A stretch of 64,000 bases of DNA, taken from assembly GCA_903862245.1 (NCBI GenBank), contig CAIOXL010000016.1, positions 1 through 64,000 on the forward strand, given 5' to 3'. This document shows, one piece after another, positions 21,655 through 30,729 of the stretch. Made by a program: the position numbers and the translations under genes. This stretch comes from an uncultured Geobacteraceae bacterium. Its GTDB lineage: Bacteria > Desulfobacterota > Desulfuromonadia > Geobacterales > Pseudopelobacteraceae. Positions within the stretch are counted from its first letter, which is position 1. Each line of letters opens with the position of its first letter. Under the pieces are notes generated by a model. It was not told the origin of the DNA. It did not search any database and saw only the letters and a list, made by a program, of their open reading frames with translations.

Positions 21655-22674
21655 CTAAAGCGTTCTGCCGTCCACCTCTGCGAACAACCGCAGTTTCTGC
21701 ATCATCACCTCGAATTTGGCCGGTTTCAGTGACTGGGCGCCGTCTGAGGAGGCGTGTTCCGGATCCGGGTGAACCTCGACGATCAATCCGTCAGCACCCG
21801 CTGCCGCTGCTGCATAGCACATGGGGGCCACATAATGATGATTACCGGTGCCATGGGAGGGATCGATGATAATCGGCAGATGGGTTTTACCTTTGAGAAC
21901 CGGAATTGCTGACAAATCAAGAGTGTTGCGAGTCGCGGTTTCAAACGTGCGTATTCCCCGTTCACAGAGGATGACAAGCTGGTTTCCCTCGCTCATGATA
22001 TATTCGGCACTCATAAGAAGTTCTTGGATCGTCATTGCCATGCCCCGTTTCAGCAACACCGGCTTTCCGAGCTGACCGACTTTCTTCAGCAGCGCGAAGT
22101 TTTGTGAATTGCGGGCCCCAATCTGCAGAATATCGGCGTAATCGGCAACCATTTCGGCAGTTTCAGGGTTAATGACCTCCGTTACGAAGGGGAGACCGGT
22201 CAGTTCACGTGCCTTGGCCAACAGCCTCAATCCTTCTTCCTCAAGCCCCTGAAAAGAATACGGTGATGTGCGCGGTTTGAATGCGCCACCCCGGAGTATA
22301 TGAGCACCGGCCTTTTTCACGGCAAGAGCGGATTCAAGAATCTGTTCTTCGCTCTCAACTGAGCAGGGGCCGGCCATTACGATCATCTGTGTGCCGCCAA
22401 TAACAACGTTGTCACTTATCCGCACCACACTCGACTCCTTTTTCACCTCAAGTGAAGCCAGCTTGTAGGGTTGCAGAATCGGAACAACATTTTCCACACC
22501 ATGGAGCGACTCCAGAGCCTGCAGAGCTGACTTGCCGCGCTCATCGCCGATTGCCCCGATCACGTCACGCGTGGTTCCATGAATCACATGCGACGTATAG
22601 CCCAGCTCTTTGATCCGCCTGAGAACTTCATCCCTGTCTCTTACTGCCGCCCCCGCCTTCATTACTATAATCAT
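21655..22674 (-). CDS. aroF: 3-deoxy-7-phosphoheptulonate (DAHP) synthase with N-terminal regulatory domain
   Basis: ORF to 22752; likely start [26 protein letters not shown] at 22674. [36 protein letters not shown]. Confidence 0.93.
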   Translation of the reverse strand: MIIVMKAGAAVRDRDEVLRRIKELGYTSHVIHGTTRDVIGAIGDERGKSALQALESLHGVENVVPILQPYKLASLEVKKESSVVRISDNVVIGGTQMIVMAGPCSVESEEQILESALAVKKAGAHILRGGAFKPRTSPYSFQGLEEEGLRLLAKARELTGLPFVTEVINPETAEMVADYADILQIGARNSQNFALLKKVGQLGKPVLLKRGMAMTIQELLMSAEYIMSEGNQLVILCERGIRTFETATRNTLDLSAIPVLKGKTHLPIIIDPSHGTGNHHYVAPMCYAAAAAGADGLIVEVHPDPEHASSDGAQSLKPAKFEVMMQKLRLFAEVDGRTL

Positions 22675-22695
22675 TTCCTGATCCTTTCCCACAAA

Positions 22696-22730
22696 CAGCC
22701 AAGGCCGGAAGTTCCTCCCGGCCTTGGCTG
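22696..22730 (-). promoter_or_regulatory. 13-bp perfect hairpin between the attenuator terminator and aroF start
   Basis: CAGCCAAGGCCGG / CCGGCCTTGGCTG with 9-nt loop; 22 nt upstream of the ATG; no poly-U follows. Confidence 0.7.
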
Positions 22731-22750
22731 AACTGAAAACAACAGACAGC

Positions 22751-22783
22751 AAAAAACCGGGGAGACTCGCGTCTGCCCCGGTT
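22751..22783 (-). terminator. Attenuator terminator (3:4 hairpin) in the aroF leader
   Basis: Minus strand AACCGGGGCAGACGCGAGTCTCCCCGGTTTTTT: GC-rich stem followed by U run, before the coding sequence. Confidence 0.85.
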
Positions 22784-22809
22784 CGTGGTTTGTGTATTAG
22801 CTTCCTCGC

Positions 22810-22896
22810 TTACACCTCTACCCGGGCAGACGGTCTGAAATAAAAACCGTACCAAAAGATAAAATCAAAAGCGATGCGGAAACTGTGTGCGTTCAT
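22810..22896 (-). CDS. Phe/Tyr/Trp-rich leader peptide of the aroF attenuator
   Basis: MNAHSFRIAFDFIFWYGFYFRPSARVEV*; 10 of 28 residues are Phe/Tyr/Trp; downstream sequence supports alternative RNA structures. An in-frame upstream ATG at 22914 is an alternative start. Confidence 0.75.
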   Translation of the reverse strand: MNAHSFRIAFDFIFWYGFYFRPSARVEV

Positions 22897-23024
22897 AGGT
22901 AGGTACTTAACCATATGGGCAGCCCTGTTGTCAAGGGGGTAATGATGATGTATGTCCGGCTGAACTTGACTCTCTGCAGAGCCTGTGTTAGCTTTTTCCC
23001 TGATATTACAGACAGGGGTACTAC

Positions 23025-24500
23025 ATGTTTTTCCCACCATGCGATACATTTTATGCGCTTGCCGAAAAAGGTAATCTGATTCCGGTCTATCGGGAAATCA
23101 TGGCAGACATGGATACACCCGTATCTGCGTTCAGAAAACTTGACGACGGCCATTTTTCATACCTGCTTGAAAGTATTGAAGGGGGTGAAAAATGGGGGCG
23201 CTACAGCTTTCTTGGCTCTGCACCATCGGTGGTCATTCGTTCAAAGGGGAATACGGTTGAAACAATTTCAGACGGAATATCTGTCTGTCAGGAATCGCCA
23301 GATCCGCTTGCATGCATAAAAGAGCTACTTGCTCAGTACACGCCGGTTGAGGTTGATGGACTCCCCCGTTTTTTTGGTGGTGCAGTCGGCTATCTTGGCT
23401 ATGATATGGTTCGACATTTCGAATCGCTTCCGTCGAATAAACCTGCACTGCTTGATGCCTATGATTCGTATTTTCTTATAACAGACTCCATCGTCATTTT
23501 CGACACCATGCGTCAAAAAATAAAAGTGGTTTCAAATGCCCACATAACAGCTGACATATCACCAGCCGAGGCATATGCCCGGGCTGTTGAAAAAATAGAC
23601 GCCATCATTCTCCAGTTGCGTGCTCCGCTGCCACATTCGAAAGGTTCAATTCCGAAAAAGCCGGTTCAATTTATTTCCAACATCTCCCGTACAAGCTTTG
23701 AGGATGCGGTCGAGAAAGCTAAAAAATATGTAACGTCGGGCGACATAATTCAGGTTGTACTCTCGCAACGGTTCAGCGGCGAACTCACCGCCGACCCGCT
23801 TGATATTTACCGGGTGTTGAGGACGCTCAACCCATCACCGTACATGTTCTTTCTTCGCCTTGACGACACGATAATCGCCGGTGCTTCTCCTGAGGTCATG
23901 GTTCGCAAAGAGGGTGAGCAGGTCGAGTTACGCCCGATAGCCGGGACGCGCCCCAGGGGAGCAACACCTACGGACGACGAGAAACTCGCAGAGGAACTGC
24001 TTGATGATCCAAAGGAACGTGCAGAGCATGTCATGCTTGTGGATCTTGGCAGAAATGATCTGGGACGCGTCTGCACAACCGGTTCTGTCAGCGTCTCGGA
24101 ATTAATGCTCATTGAGCGTTACTCTCACGTCATGCATATTGTTTCAAACGTTCAGGGACAATTGCTGCCCGACCGGGATGCCTTTGATCTGGTGAGAGCA
24201 ACGTTTCCTGCAGGGACCTTGTCTGGCGCACCAAAAATCCGGGCAATGCAGATAATAGACGAGCTTGAACCGGTTCGCCGGGAGGTATATGGGGGGGCGG
24301 TCGGCTATTTTTCTTTTTCAGGAAACATGGATCTCGCCATTACAATCCGCACTCTGGTGATTAAGGATGGGAAGGTTCACCTGCAGGCGGGAGCCGGAAT
24401 AGTCGCCGATTCCGATCCGGCCGCAGAATGGCAGGAAACTGTCAACAAGGGAATGGCTGTCATGCGGGCGGTGGAAATAGCTGAGAGGGGCTTGATATAA
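23025..24500 (+). CDS. trpE: Anthranilate synthase component I
   Basis: 491 aa; [67 protein letters not shown]. Confidence 0.94.
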   Translation: MFFPPCDTFYALAEKGNLIPVYREIMADMDTPVSAFRKLDDGHFSYLLESIEGGEKWGRYSFLGSAPSVVIRSKGNTVETISDGISVCQESPDPLACIKELLAQYTPVEVDGLPRFFGGAVGYLGYDMVRHFESLPSNKPALLDAYDSYFLITDSIVIFDTMRQKIKVVSNAHITADISPAEAYARAVEKIDAIILQLRAPLPHSKGSIPKKPVQFISNISRTSFEDAVEKAKKYVTSGDIIQVVLSQRFSGELTADPLDIYRVLRTLNPSPYMFFLRLDDTIIAGASPEVMVRKEGEQVELRPIAGTRPRGATPTDDEKLAEELLDDPKERAEHVMLVDLGRNDLGRVCTTGSVSVSELMLIERYSHVMHIVSNVQGQLLPDRDAFDLVRATFPAGTLSGAPKIRAMQIIDELEPVRREVYGGAVGYFSFSGNMDLAITIRTLVIKDGKVHLQAGAGIVADSDPAAEWQETVNKGMAVMRAVEIAERGLI

Positions 24501-24501
24501 A

Positions 24502-25074
24502 ATGCTTTTGATGATTGATAACTATGATTCATTCACATTCAACATTGTCCAATATTTTGCACAACTGGGCGAGAGCGTACAGGTACACCGCAATGACAAA
24601 ATCTCGCTTGAAGAGATAGAGGCGCTGAATCCCGAGCGACTTGTTATTTCTCCCGGCCCCTGTTCTCCGGAAGAAGCCGGAATTTCAGTTTCAGCAATCA
24701 AACACTTTGCCGGAAAAATCCCCATACTTGGGGTCTGCCTCGGGCACCAGTCTATTGGGTACGCATTTGGCGGCAAAGTGCTTCAAAGCGCATCACTCAT
24801 GCACGGCAAAACTTCGCCTATTTTTCACAACAACCTTGAATTGTTTGCCGATCTGCCGAACCCTTTTCTGGCTACTCGCTATCATTCCTTAATTGTAGAC
24901 AGCCCTTCGCTCCCGGAGTGTCTGGAAGTAACAGCATGGGTAGAGAATGGTGAAATCATGGGGCTGCGTCACAAAGAACTGCCGATCTGGGGAGTGCAGT
25001 TCCATCCTGAATCGATTTTGACTGAACGAGGCATGGACGTATTCAGGAATTTTTTGGTCATAACAGGCCGCTGA
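24502..25074 (+). CDS. trpG: Anthranilate/aminodeoxychorismate synthase glutamine amidotransferase component II
   Basis: [58 protein letters not shown]. Confidence 0.94.
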   Translation: MLLMIDNYDSFTFNIVQYFAQLGESVQVHRNDKISLEEIEALNPERLVISPGPCSPEEAGISVSAIKHFAGKIPILGVCLGHQSIGYAFGGKVLQSASLMHGKTSPIFHNNLELFADLPNPFLATRYHSLIVDSPSLPECLEVTAWVENGEIMGLRHKELPIWGVQFHPESILTERGMDVFRNFLVITGR

Positions 25075-25187
25075 CTCCCGGGGTCCTCTCGAAACAGTCT
25101 GGTATACCGCCATTTTTCCGTTGACTTTTCTTAGCAGTAATTGCTAGAGTGACTATTCAATTAAGAATAAATTCAGGAGGAAGAAGC

Positions 25188-25481
25188 ATGAAGTGTCAGA
25201 CCGTACTTGCAGGTACCGAGTGTACCTTTTGGGGAAAACAGGGGTGCATATTTCCAGATGGTTCCTGCCAGACTATTGCCGAAAATTGTGAAGGGTGCGA
25301 GCGCGTTGTGGCCGGAAGCATTGGCCAGGTCTGTAGCGCATATCCTGCTCCAGCGAAGAAATGGATCGGCGGAATCTGCAACTTTGCCTCCCACGTAAAA
25401 ATTGAAATCAAGGTTGATGACGCAAAAGTCAACCCGCTCAAGGCATCAAAAAAAGCTGCCGGTGCCAAGAAGAAGAAATAA
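25188..25481 (+). CDS. PxxKW-type cysteine-rich small protein
   Basis: MKCQTVLAGTECTFWGKQGCIFPDGSCQTIAENCEGCERVVAGSIGQVCSAYPAPAKKWIGGICNFASH...; 9 Cys and a PAKKW motif; preceded by AGGAGGAAG. Confidence 0.8.
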   Translation: MKCQTVLAGTECTFWGKQGCIFPDGSCQTIAENCEGCERVVAGSIGQVCSAYPAPAKKWIGGICNFASHVKIEIKVDDAKVNPLKASKKAAGAKKKK

Positions 25482-25510
25482 TACCGTTACGTATTGCGAT
25501 AGTATTAATC

Positions 25511-25540
25511 AAAGGGGGAATTTCATTCCCCCTTTTTTAT
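25511..25540 (+). terminator. Rho-independent terminator
   Basis: AAAGGGGGAATTTCATTCCCCCTTTTTT. Confidence 0.9.
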
Positions 25541-25556
25541 TTTCGGAGGTACCCGT

Positions 25557-26003
25557 ATGGCGTTTGCCACCCTCACCTGCCCTTCCTGCAGATCAACTGT
25601 CAGACAGTACAAGAACCCGTTCCCTACTGTAGATATAATCATAGAGATGGAAAGTGGCATTATACTGATAGAGAGGAAGAACGAACCGTTGGGGTGGGCT
25701 TTGCCGGGGGGATTTGTAGACTATGGTGAGTCACTTGAATCTGCTGCGATTCGGGAGGCGCGGGAAGAAACATCTCTGGAAATTTCAAACCTGCGATTAG
25801 TGGGATGCTATTCCGACCCACATCGTGACGCCCGGATGCATACCATTTCAACAGTGTATGCCGCAACGGGACACGGTATTCCTCACGCTGCTGATGATGC
25901 GATGAATCTGGCCATCTTCAGCTTGGATTCACTGCCTGGGCAACTCTGTTTTGACCATGCCCGCATCATTGCAGAATATGCAGCGACGAGAGCCCACTGT
26001 TAA
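25557..26003 (+). CDS. NUDIX hydrolase
   Basis: Nudix box GGFVDYGESLESAAIREAREETSLE; GGAGGT SD upstream. Confidence 0.92.
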   Translation: MAFATLTCPSCRSTVRQYKNPFPTVDIIIEMESGIILIERKNEPLGWALPGGFVDYGESLESAAIREAREETSLEISNLRLVGCYSDPHRDARMHTISTVYAATGHGIPHAADDAMNLAIFSLDSLPGQLCFDHARIIAEYAATRAHC

Positions 26004-26027
26004 ATACGACCTCACTTCGGAAAACTG

Positions 26028-26855
26028 TCAGTCCCGTGGTGAGGTAAAATGCAACACCGGAACAGCATCAATCAGACGACATTCAAAACACTTGGTGTAA
26101 TAAAGCATCAAACCGGCTTGAGCCCCCTGGTCAAGCTGATATGAAATACTATCCCGCCAGTACGCCAGCAATCGGTCCCGCCCCATCCAGTCGATCTCTT
26201 TCGTATGTGTCAGAATTTCATCAAGATGGCCGGGTACCGCTTCTTTTGCTTTAATCAACTGGTGTGCCAGATTTTTCAGTTCCGCCCCTTCCGCTACCTC
26301 ATTTCGACAGAGCCAAAGAGCGAAAACAAACGGGAGACCGGTCCATGTGTGCCACAATTCCCCGAGGTCATACACGAATACATCGGGTTTTTCCAAGGAT
26401 CTTCGTAACGCTGAATCACCGATAAGAAGAATTGCAGATGAATCACCGTCCATGCAAGTTGAACCTGCACGTGTAACTTCATAGGTGCATGAACAGGAAA
26501 ATCGCTTGGCAAGAAGTATTTTCAGCAGGTTGACTGAGGTGGCCGATTCGGAACTGAGCAGAATTTTACGGTTATCCAACTGATCAATGGGAACTCTGGA
26601 GAAGAGCAGCACGCTTGCGACCGCACCGATGCTCGAAATGGAAAGTTCCGGCATAATTTTGTAGCGCTCAGGGTGATAGGCATATTCAATGGAGGACGAA
26701 GGGCACACATCAATTTCACCCTCCAGAAGCATCTGATTCAACTTGGCCGGGACTCCTCGAACAAACTCATACCCCGTACAGGGAAAATATTTTCGCAGCA
26801 TATGGAACAGCGGAGTACAGTTTGCGTACTCAATTTGGCCGATTTTCAACATCAA
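26028..26855 (-). CDS. mqnA: Chorismate dehydratase, futalosine menaquinone pathway (MqnA)
   Basis: KIGQIEYANCTPLFHMLRKYF, EIDVCPSSSIEYAYHPERYKIMPELSISSIGAVASVLLFSR. Confidence 0.88.
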   Translation of the reverse strand: MMLKIGQIEYANCTPLFHMLRKYFPCTGYEFVRGVPAKLNQMLLEGEIDVCPSSSIEYAYHPERYKIMPELSISSIGAVASVLLFSRVPIDQLDNRKILLSSESATSVNLLKILLAKRFSCSCTYEVTRAGSTCMDGDSSAILLIGDSALRRSLEKPDVFVYDLGELWHTWTGLPFVFALWLCRNEVAEGAELKNLAHQLIKAKEAVPGHLDEILTHTKEIDWMGRDRLLAYWRDSISYQLDQGAQAGLMLYYTKCFECRLIDAVPVLHFTSPRD

Positions 26856-28384
26856 TGGGTCGCAGAGTACAGCTTATCAGCATCACCCTCAACCACGCGG
26901 ATGCCCTCGCGCTCCAAAAGTTCGCCAGTCACCTGCCAAAATGTGGTCAGGGCATTGGCATACCCGACAATAGCTTTTATCTGATTGCTTTTGGAAACGG
27001 CCAGATCATTTTCCACATCCAACACATCTTTGGTCGTTGCCAAGCCGACCTCATTTTTGCGCATAAACGAACGCAACCGCTCTTCCGCGAATACTTTGCC
27101 ACGGTCAGTGACTTCTAGCTGTTTATAACCAACGACAACGCCGCGAATCGCAGCCTTGACTTCTTTTGTCGAACTTTCCTCCAAGCTGCGCAACTGCAGG
27201 GATGTCTGTTCTGTTTTTAACCTGCTTTTACGATAGTCATTTTCGGCCACGCCGTTCCCAAGCGGATAGTCTAACTTGAGCCCGACACTCCAGACCGGGT
27301 AATCAAAGGTGATAACCTTATCAATGTTTCTTTGGTATGCACTATCAAGCCCGGTCAACTGCACTGCGGCTGTCAAATTTAGATCAGGACGAATTTTATT
27401 ATTCAGGTTTTTTGTCTGGAGCTCGGCAAGTTCCAGATTGCGTTTCTGCTCACGTATATCCGGGCGGTTCAATGCCTTTTGAATTGCATCACTTTCTACG
27501 GTAGCAACAAGATCACGCGGCGGGAGATCAGTTGTTTTAAGTTCGCCTACTTTGGCATCCATCTGAAGCAGAAGCCTAAGAACATCAACCTGATCGTTTA
27601 CAGCCCGCTCAGCATCTATGAGCTCTTTTTCCCTGGTTACTGCACCATATTCTGCGTTGAGCACCTCCATCGCAGGGAGTACCCCGGCTTTGACTCGCGC
27701 CTGAGTTTCGGAAAGAATCCGGCGTGCAAGTTCAAGGGAAACCTTTTTTACCTCACGTTCCTCACGCAGACTATAAAGCTTGTAATATTCATTGCGAACC
27801 TGGGCAACAGTTGCAAGGAGACGGGAATTGAACCGTTCAAGTGAGGCAAACTTGGAAAACCGGGAAATATTGATGGCAATCTCGGTTGCCTCGCGACCAG
27901 CGTTTTTCAGGAGCGGCTGGCTGATACTTGCCCCCAAACCGGTCTGCCAACTGCTTGAATAATCGATTATACTGCTGTTGCTATTAGTATGGCTGTTATT
28001 GAACTTGAGAGCAACCGTACCTCCCGTCCAAAAAAGTTGGCTGAGGGAGGAATTAATATCCAGAGTCTGGAATTTGGTAGCTTGAATGCCGGTACTGGAT
28101 GTAGCCGTAGCAGCCGCAGAATCGGTGTAGTTGGTTTGAAGAGTAAGCAGGGGGTCATAAATTGACCGGTTCCGGTTAATCTCTGCCTCATATTGGGCCG
28201 GGTTGTAAAGTTCAGCCCGAACATCCAGATTCTTCTCGACAGCCATGCGTATGGCCTCGTTAAGAGTAAGCGACAGCGGCGCATCAGAAGAAAAGGCCGC
28301 AGCAGGCAGTATCAGCATTGAAAGTGATAACAGTATTGGCAGGCGCACGAATGATTTCCTTTCAAATAAACAGGGCGGGATCAC
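26852..28384 (-). CDS. TolC-family outer membrane efflux protein
   Basis: Signal peptide, SLTLNEAIRMAVEKNLDVRAE, two repeats with long coiled-coil character; overlaps mqnA by 4 nt. Confidence 0.9.
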   Translation of the reverse strand: MIPPCLFERKSFVRLPILLSLSMLILPAAAFSSDAPLSLTLNEAIRMAVEKNLDVRAELYNPAQYEAEINRNRSIYDPLLTLQTNYTDSAAATATSSTGIQATKFQTLDINSSLSQLFWTGGTVALKFNNSHTNSNSSIIDYSSSWQTGLGASISQPLLKNAGREATEIAINISRFSKFASLERFNSRLLATVAQVRNEYYKLYSLREEREVKKVSLELARRILSETQARVKAGVLPAMEVLNAEYGAVTREKELIDAERAVNDQVDVLRLLLQMDAKVGELKTTDLPPRDLVATVESDAIQKALNRPDIREQKRNLELAELQTKNLNNKIRPDLNLTAAVQLTGLDSAYQRNIDKVITFDYPVWSVGLKLDYPLGNGVAENDYRKSRLKTEQTSLQLRSLEESSTKEVKAAIRGVVVGYKQLEVTDRGKVFAEERLRSFMRKNEVGLATTKDVLDVENDLAVSKSNQIKAIVGYANALTTFWQVTGELLEREGIRVVEGDADKLYSATH

Positions 28385-28423
28385 TGAATGACCCCGCCCT
28401 TATAGCATACTTTATGTCAGAAA

Positions 28424-28810
28424 TTAATCCCTGTTTTCAATGTAGTCAGCATAGTCTTCAGCCGACAGCAGATTTTTCAACTCTTCAGGGTCGTCAAGCG
28501 AAACTTCTACCAGCCAGGCCCCGTCATACGGGTCATCGTTAAGCAGTTCAGGGTTGTCCAGCGCTTCATTGTTCACACTTTTTACCGTACCACTAAAAGG
28601 AGCATAAATCGAAGCGACCGTCTTTTGGGCTTCAATAGAGCCAATTGAATCATCCTGCTCTATCTCATCCCCTTCCTCAGGCAATTCAATACCGCTGACC
28701 GTACCCAATTCTTCCTGGGCAAAGTCAGTGACACCGATAACTGCCGAACCATTTTCAATCCTGACCCATATATGCTCTTTGGAATATTTCAACTCATCTG
28801 GAAAGTCCAT
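28424..28810 (-). CDS. gcvH: Glycine cleavage system H protein
   Basis: LKYSKEHIWVRIENGSAVIGVTDFAQEELG, SIEAQKTVASIYAPFSGTVKSVN lipoyl-Lys region. Confidence 0.93.
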   Translation of the reverse strand: MDFPDELKYSKEHIWVRIENGSAVIGVTDFAQEELGTVSGIELPEEGDEIEQDDSIGSIEAQKTVASIYAPFSGTVKSVNNEALDNPELLNDDPYDGAWLVEVSLDDPEELKNLLSAEDYADYIENRD

Positions 28811-28815
28811 GACTT

Positions 28816-30156
28816 CTACTCCAGCACTATTCGTTCAAGGAAAGAGGTATCGATATCGCCTTCTATAAAGTCTTTATGAGCCATAATGCGTTTATGGAAA
28901 AAGATAGTTGTCTTTATCCCTTCGATCCGATACTCGTCAAGTGCACGAGCCATCCGTTTGATCGCTTCCTCACGGGTATCAGCATGAACAATCAGCTTAC
29001 CTATCAGCGAGTCATAGTTCGGTACAACAGAATATTGATCATACACAAACGAGTCAACCCGGACACCAAGGCCACCCGGTGGATGATACGCCGTAATTTT
29101 CCCAGGACAGGGAGTAAACTTGAACGGATCTTCTGCGTTGATCCGGCACTCGATAGCGTGCCCTCTGATCTGGATATCTTCCTGTTTGTAGCGAAGCGGA
29201 ATACCGGCAGCAGACCTGATCTGCTCGCGAACAAGATCCACACCGGTTACCATTTCGGTCACCGGATGTTCTACCTGTATACGCGTATTCATCTCCATAA
29301 AGAAGAAGTTATTCTGTTTGTCCACCAGAAATTCGACAGTACCGGCACTGTTGTAACCGACGGCTGAAGCGGCTCTTACGGCAGCCTCGCCCATGGCTTT
29401 ACGAATTTCAGGCGTGACAACCGTTGAAGGTGCTTCTTCGATCAGCTTCTGGTGGCGACGCTGTATAGAACAATCCCGTTCCCCCAGATGAATCACGTTG
29501 CCATGTTTATCACCCAGTATCTGAATCTCAACATGTCGTGGTTTTTCGCAATAACGTTCGATATACACTTCCGGATTGCCGAATCCGGACTGGGCTTCAG
29601 CTCGTGCGGTTGCAAAGGCATTGGGCAGAGTTGCCTGCGAATGGACAATCTTCATTCCGCGTCCGCCACCGCCAGCTGTAGCCTTGATTATAACCGGAAA
29701 ACCGATTTCCTTTGCGACTTTAACAGCTTCCTCAACGGAATGAACACCCTCTTTGGTACCGGGCAGAATTGGCACTCCCTGTTTGATAACGGCCTGACGT
29801 GCACTGATCTTATCGCCCATGATCCGCATACTTTCAGCAGTCGGTCCAATGAAGGTAATGCCGCATTTCTCGCATACTTCGGCAAACTTCGCGTTCTCAG
29901 ACAGAAAGCCGTAGCCGGGGTGAATCGCCTCGGAATCAGTTAGCTCTGCTGCGCTGATGATTGCGTTAAAATTAAGATAACTCAGGGCACTGGGGGCGGG
30001 CCCGATACAAACGCTCTCGTCTGCAAGCTTGACGTGCAGCGAATGGATGTCTGCCTGGGAATAGACGGCAACCGTCTTGATACCCAATTCCTTGCAGGCC
30101 CTGATAATTCTGACGGCAATTTCACCGCGATTGGCAATAAGTACTTTATGAAACAT
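28816..30156 (-). CDS. accC: Acetyl-CoA carboxylase biotin carboxylase subunit
   Basis: [59 protein letters not shown]. Confidence 0.97.
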   Translation of the reverse strand: MFHKVLIANRGEIAVRIIRACKELGIKTVAVYSQADIHSLHVKLADESVCIGPAPSALSYLNFNAIISAAELTDSEAIHPGYGFLSENAKFAEVCEKCGITFIGPTAESMRIMGDKISARQAVIKQGVPILPGTKEGVHSVEEAVKVAKEIGFPVIIKATAGGGGRGMKIVHSQATLPNAFATARAEAQSGFGNPEVYIERYCEKPRHVEIQILGDKHGNVIHLGERDCSIQRRHQKLIEEAPSTVVTPEIRKAMGEAAVRAASAVGYNSAGTVEFLVDKQNNFFFMEMNTRIQVEHPVTEMVTGVDLVREQIRSAAGIPLRYKQEDIQIRGHAIECRINAEDPFKFTPCPGKITAYHPPGGLGVRVDSFVYDQYSVVPNYDSLIGKLIVHADTREEAIKRMARALDEYRIEGIKTTIFFHKRIMAHKDFIEGDIDTSFLERIVLE

Positions 30157-30183
30157 GACGGCGAACCCCGCTCTGAAATTAAA

Positions 30184-30657
30184 TTATAGTTTCTGGATTA
30201 CAAACAGTGGATCACCATACTCTACAGCCTGTGCGTTCTCTTTGCAAATTTTCACTATTTTGCACTTGCACTCGGCCTCAATCTCATTCATCAGCTTCAT
30301 TGCCTCAACGATACAGAGGACCTGCCCCTTCTCGACAACCTGGCCAACAGAAACATAGGCCGCGGCTTCAGGGCCTGGCGCTGCGTAAAATGTGCCGACA
30401 ATGGGAGAATTCAGAGTGTCGCCGGCTTCTACAGCCGGAGCTGCTGCAGCCACGGGAGCGGCGGCAGCAGCGGGAGCAGGAGCAGCCTGGTAACCGGGAG
30501 CAGCATATTGCTGTACTGCCGGGGCCGCATAAGTGACAAATTCAGGCTTGTGACCCCGTTTAATAATAATCTTCTCGTCTGAATTATCCATTTCGAATTC
30601 AGTAATGTCAGTTTCTGTTACAAGTTTTATGAGCAACTTCAGATCTTTAATATCCAT
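30184..30657 (-). CDS. accB: Acetyl-CoA carboxylase biotin carboxyl carrier protein
   Basis: MDIKDLKLLIKLVTETDITEFEM, Ala/Pro linker, biotinylation motif VEAMKLMNE. Confidence 0.96.
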   Translation of the reverse strand: MDIKDLKLLIKLVTETDITEFEMDNSDEKIIIKRGHKPEFVTYAAPAVQQYAAPGYQAAPAPAAAAAPVAAAAPAVEAGDTLNSPIVGTFYAAPGPEAAAYVSVGQVVEKGQVLCIVEAMKLMNEIEAECKCKIVKICKENAQAVEYGDPLFVIQKL

Positions 30658-30729
30658 TTCAGTTCATCTCCTTTTCACGTACCGTCTGATAGTGGTGCAT
30701 CTAAATTACTTTTGTACATCGCTCTAAAT

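Noticed and set aside
30420-30500. GCAGC-rich repetitive tract
   Set aside because: It encodes the Ala/Pro linker of AccB, an expected low-complexity feature.
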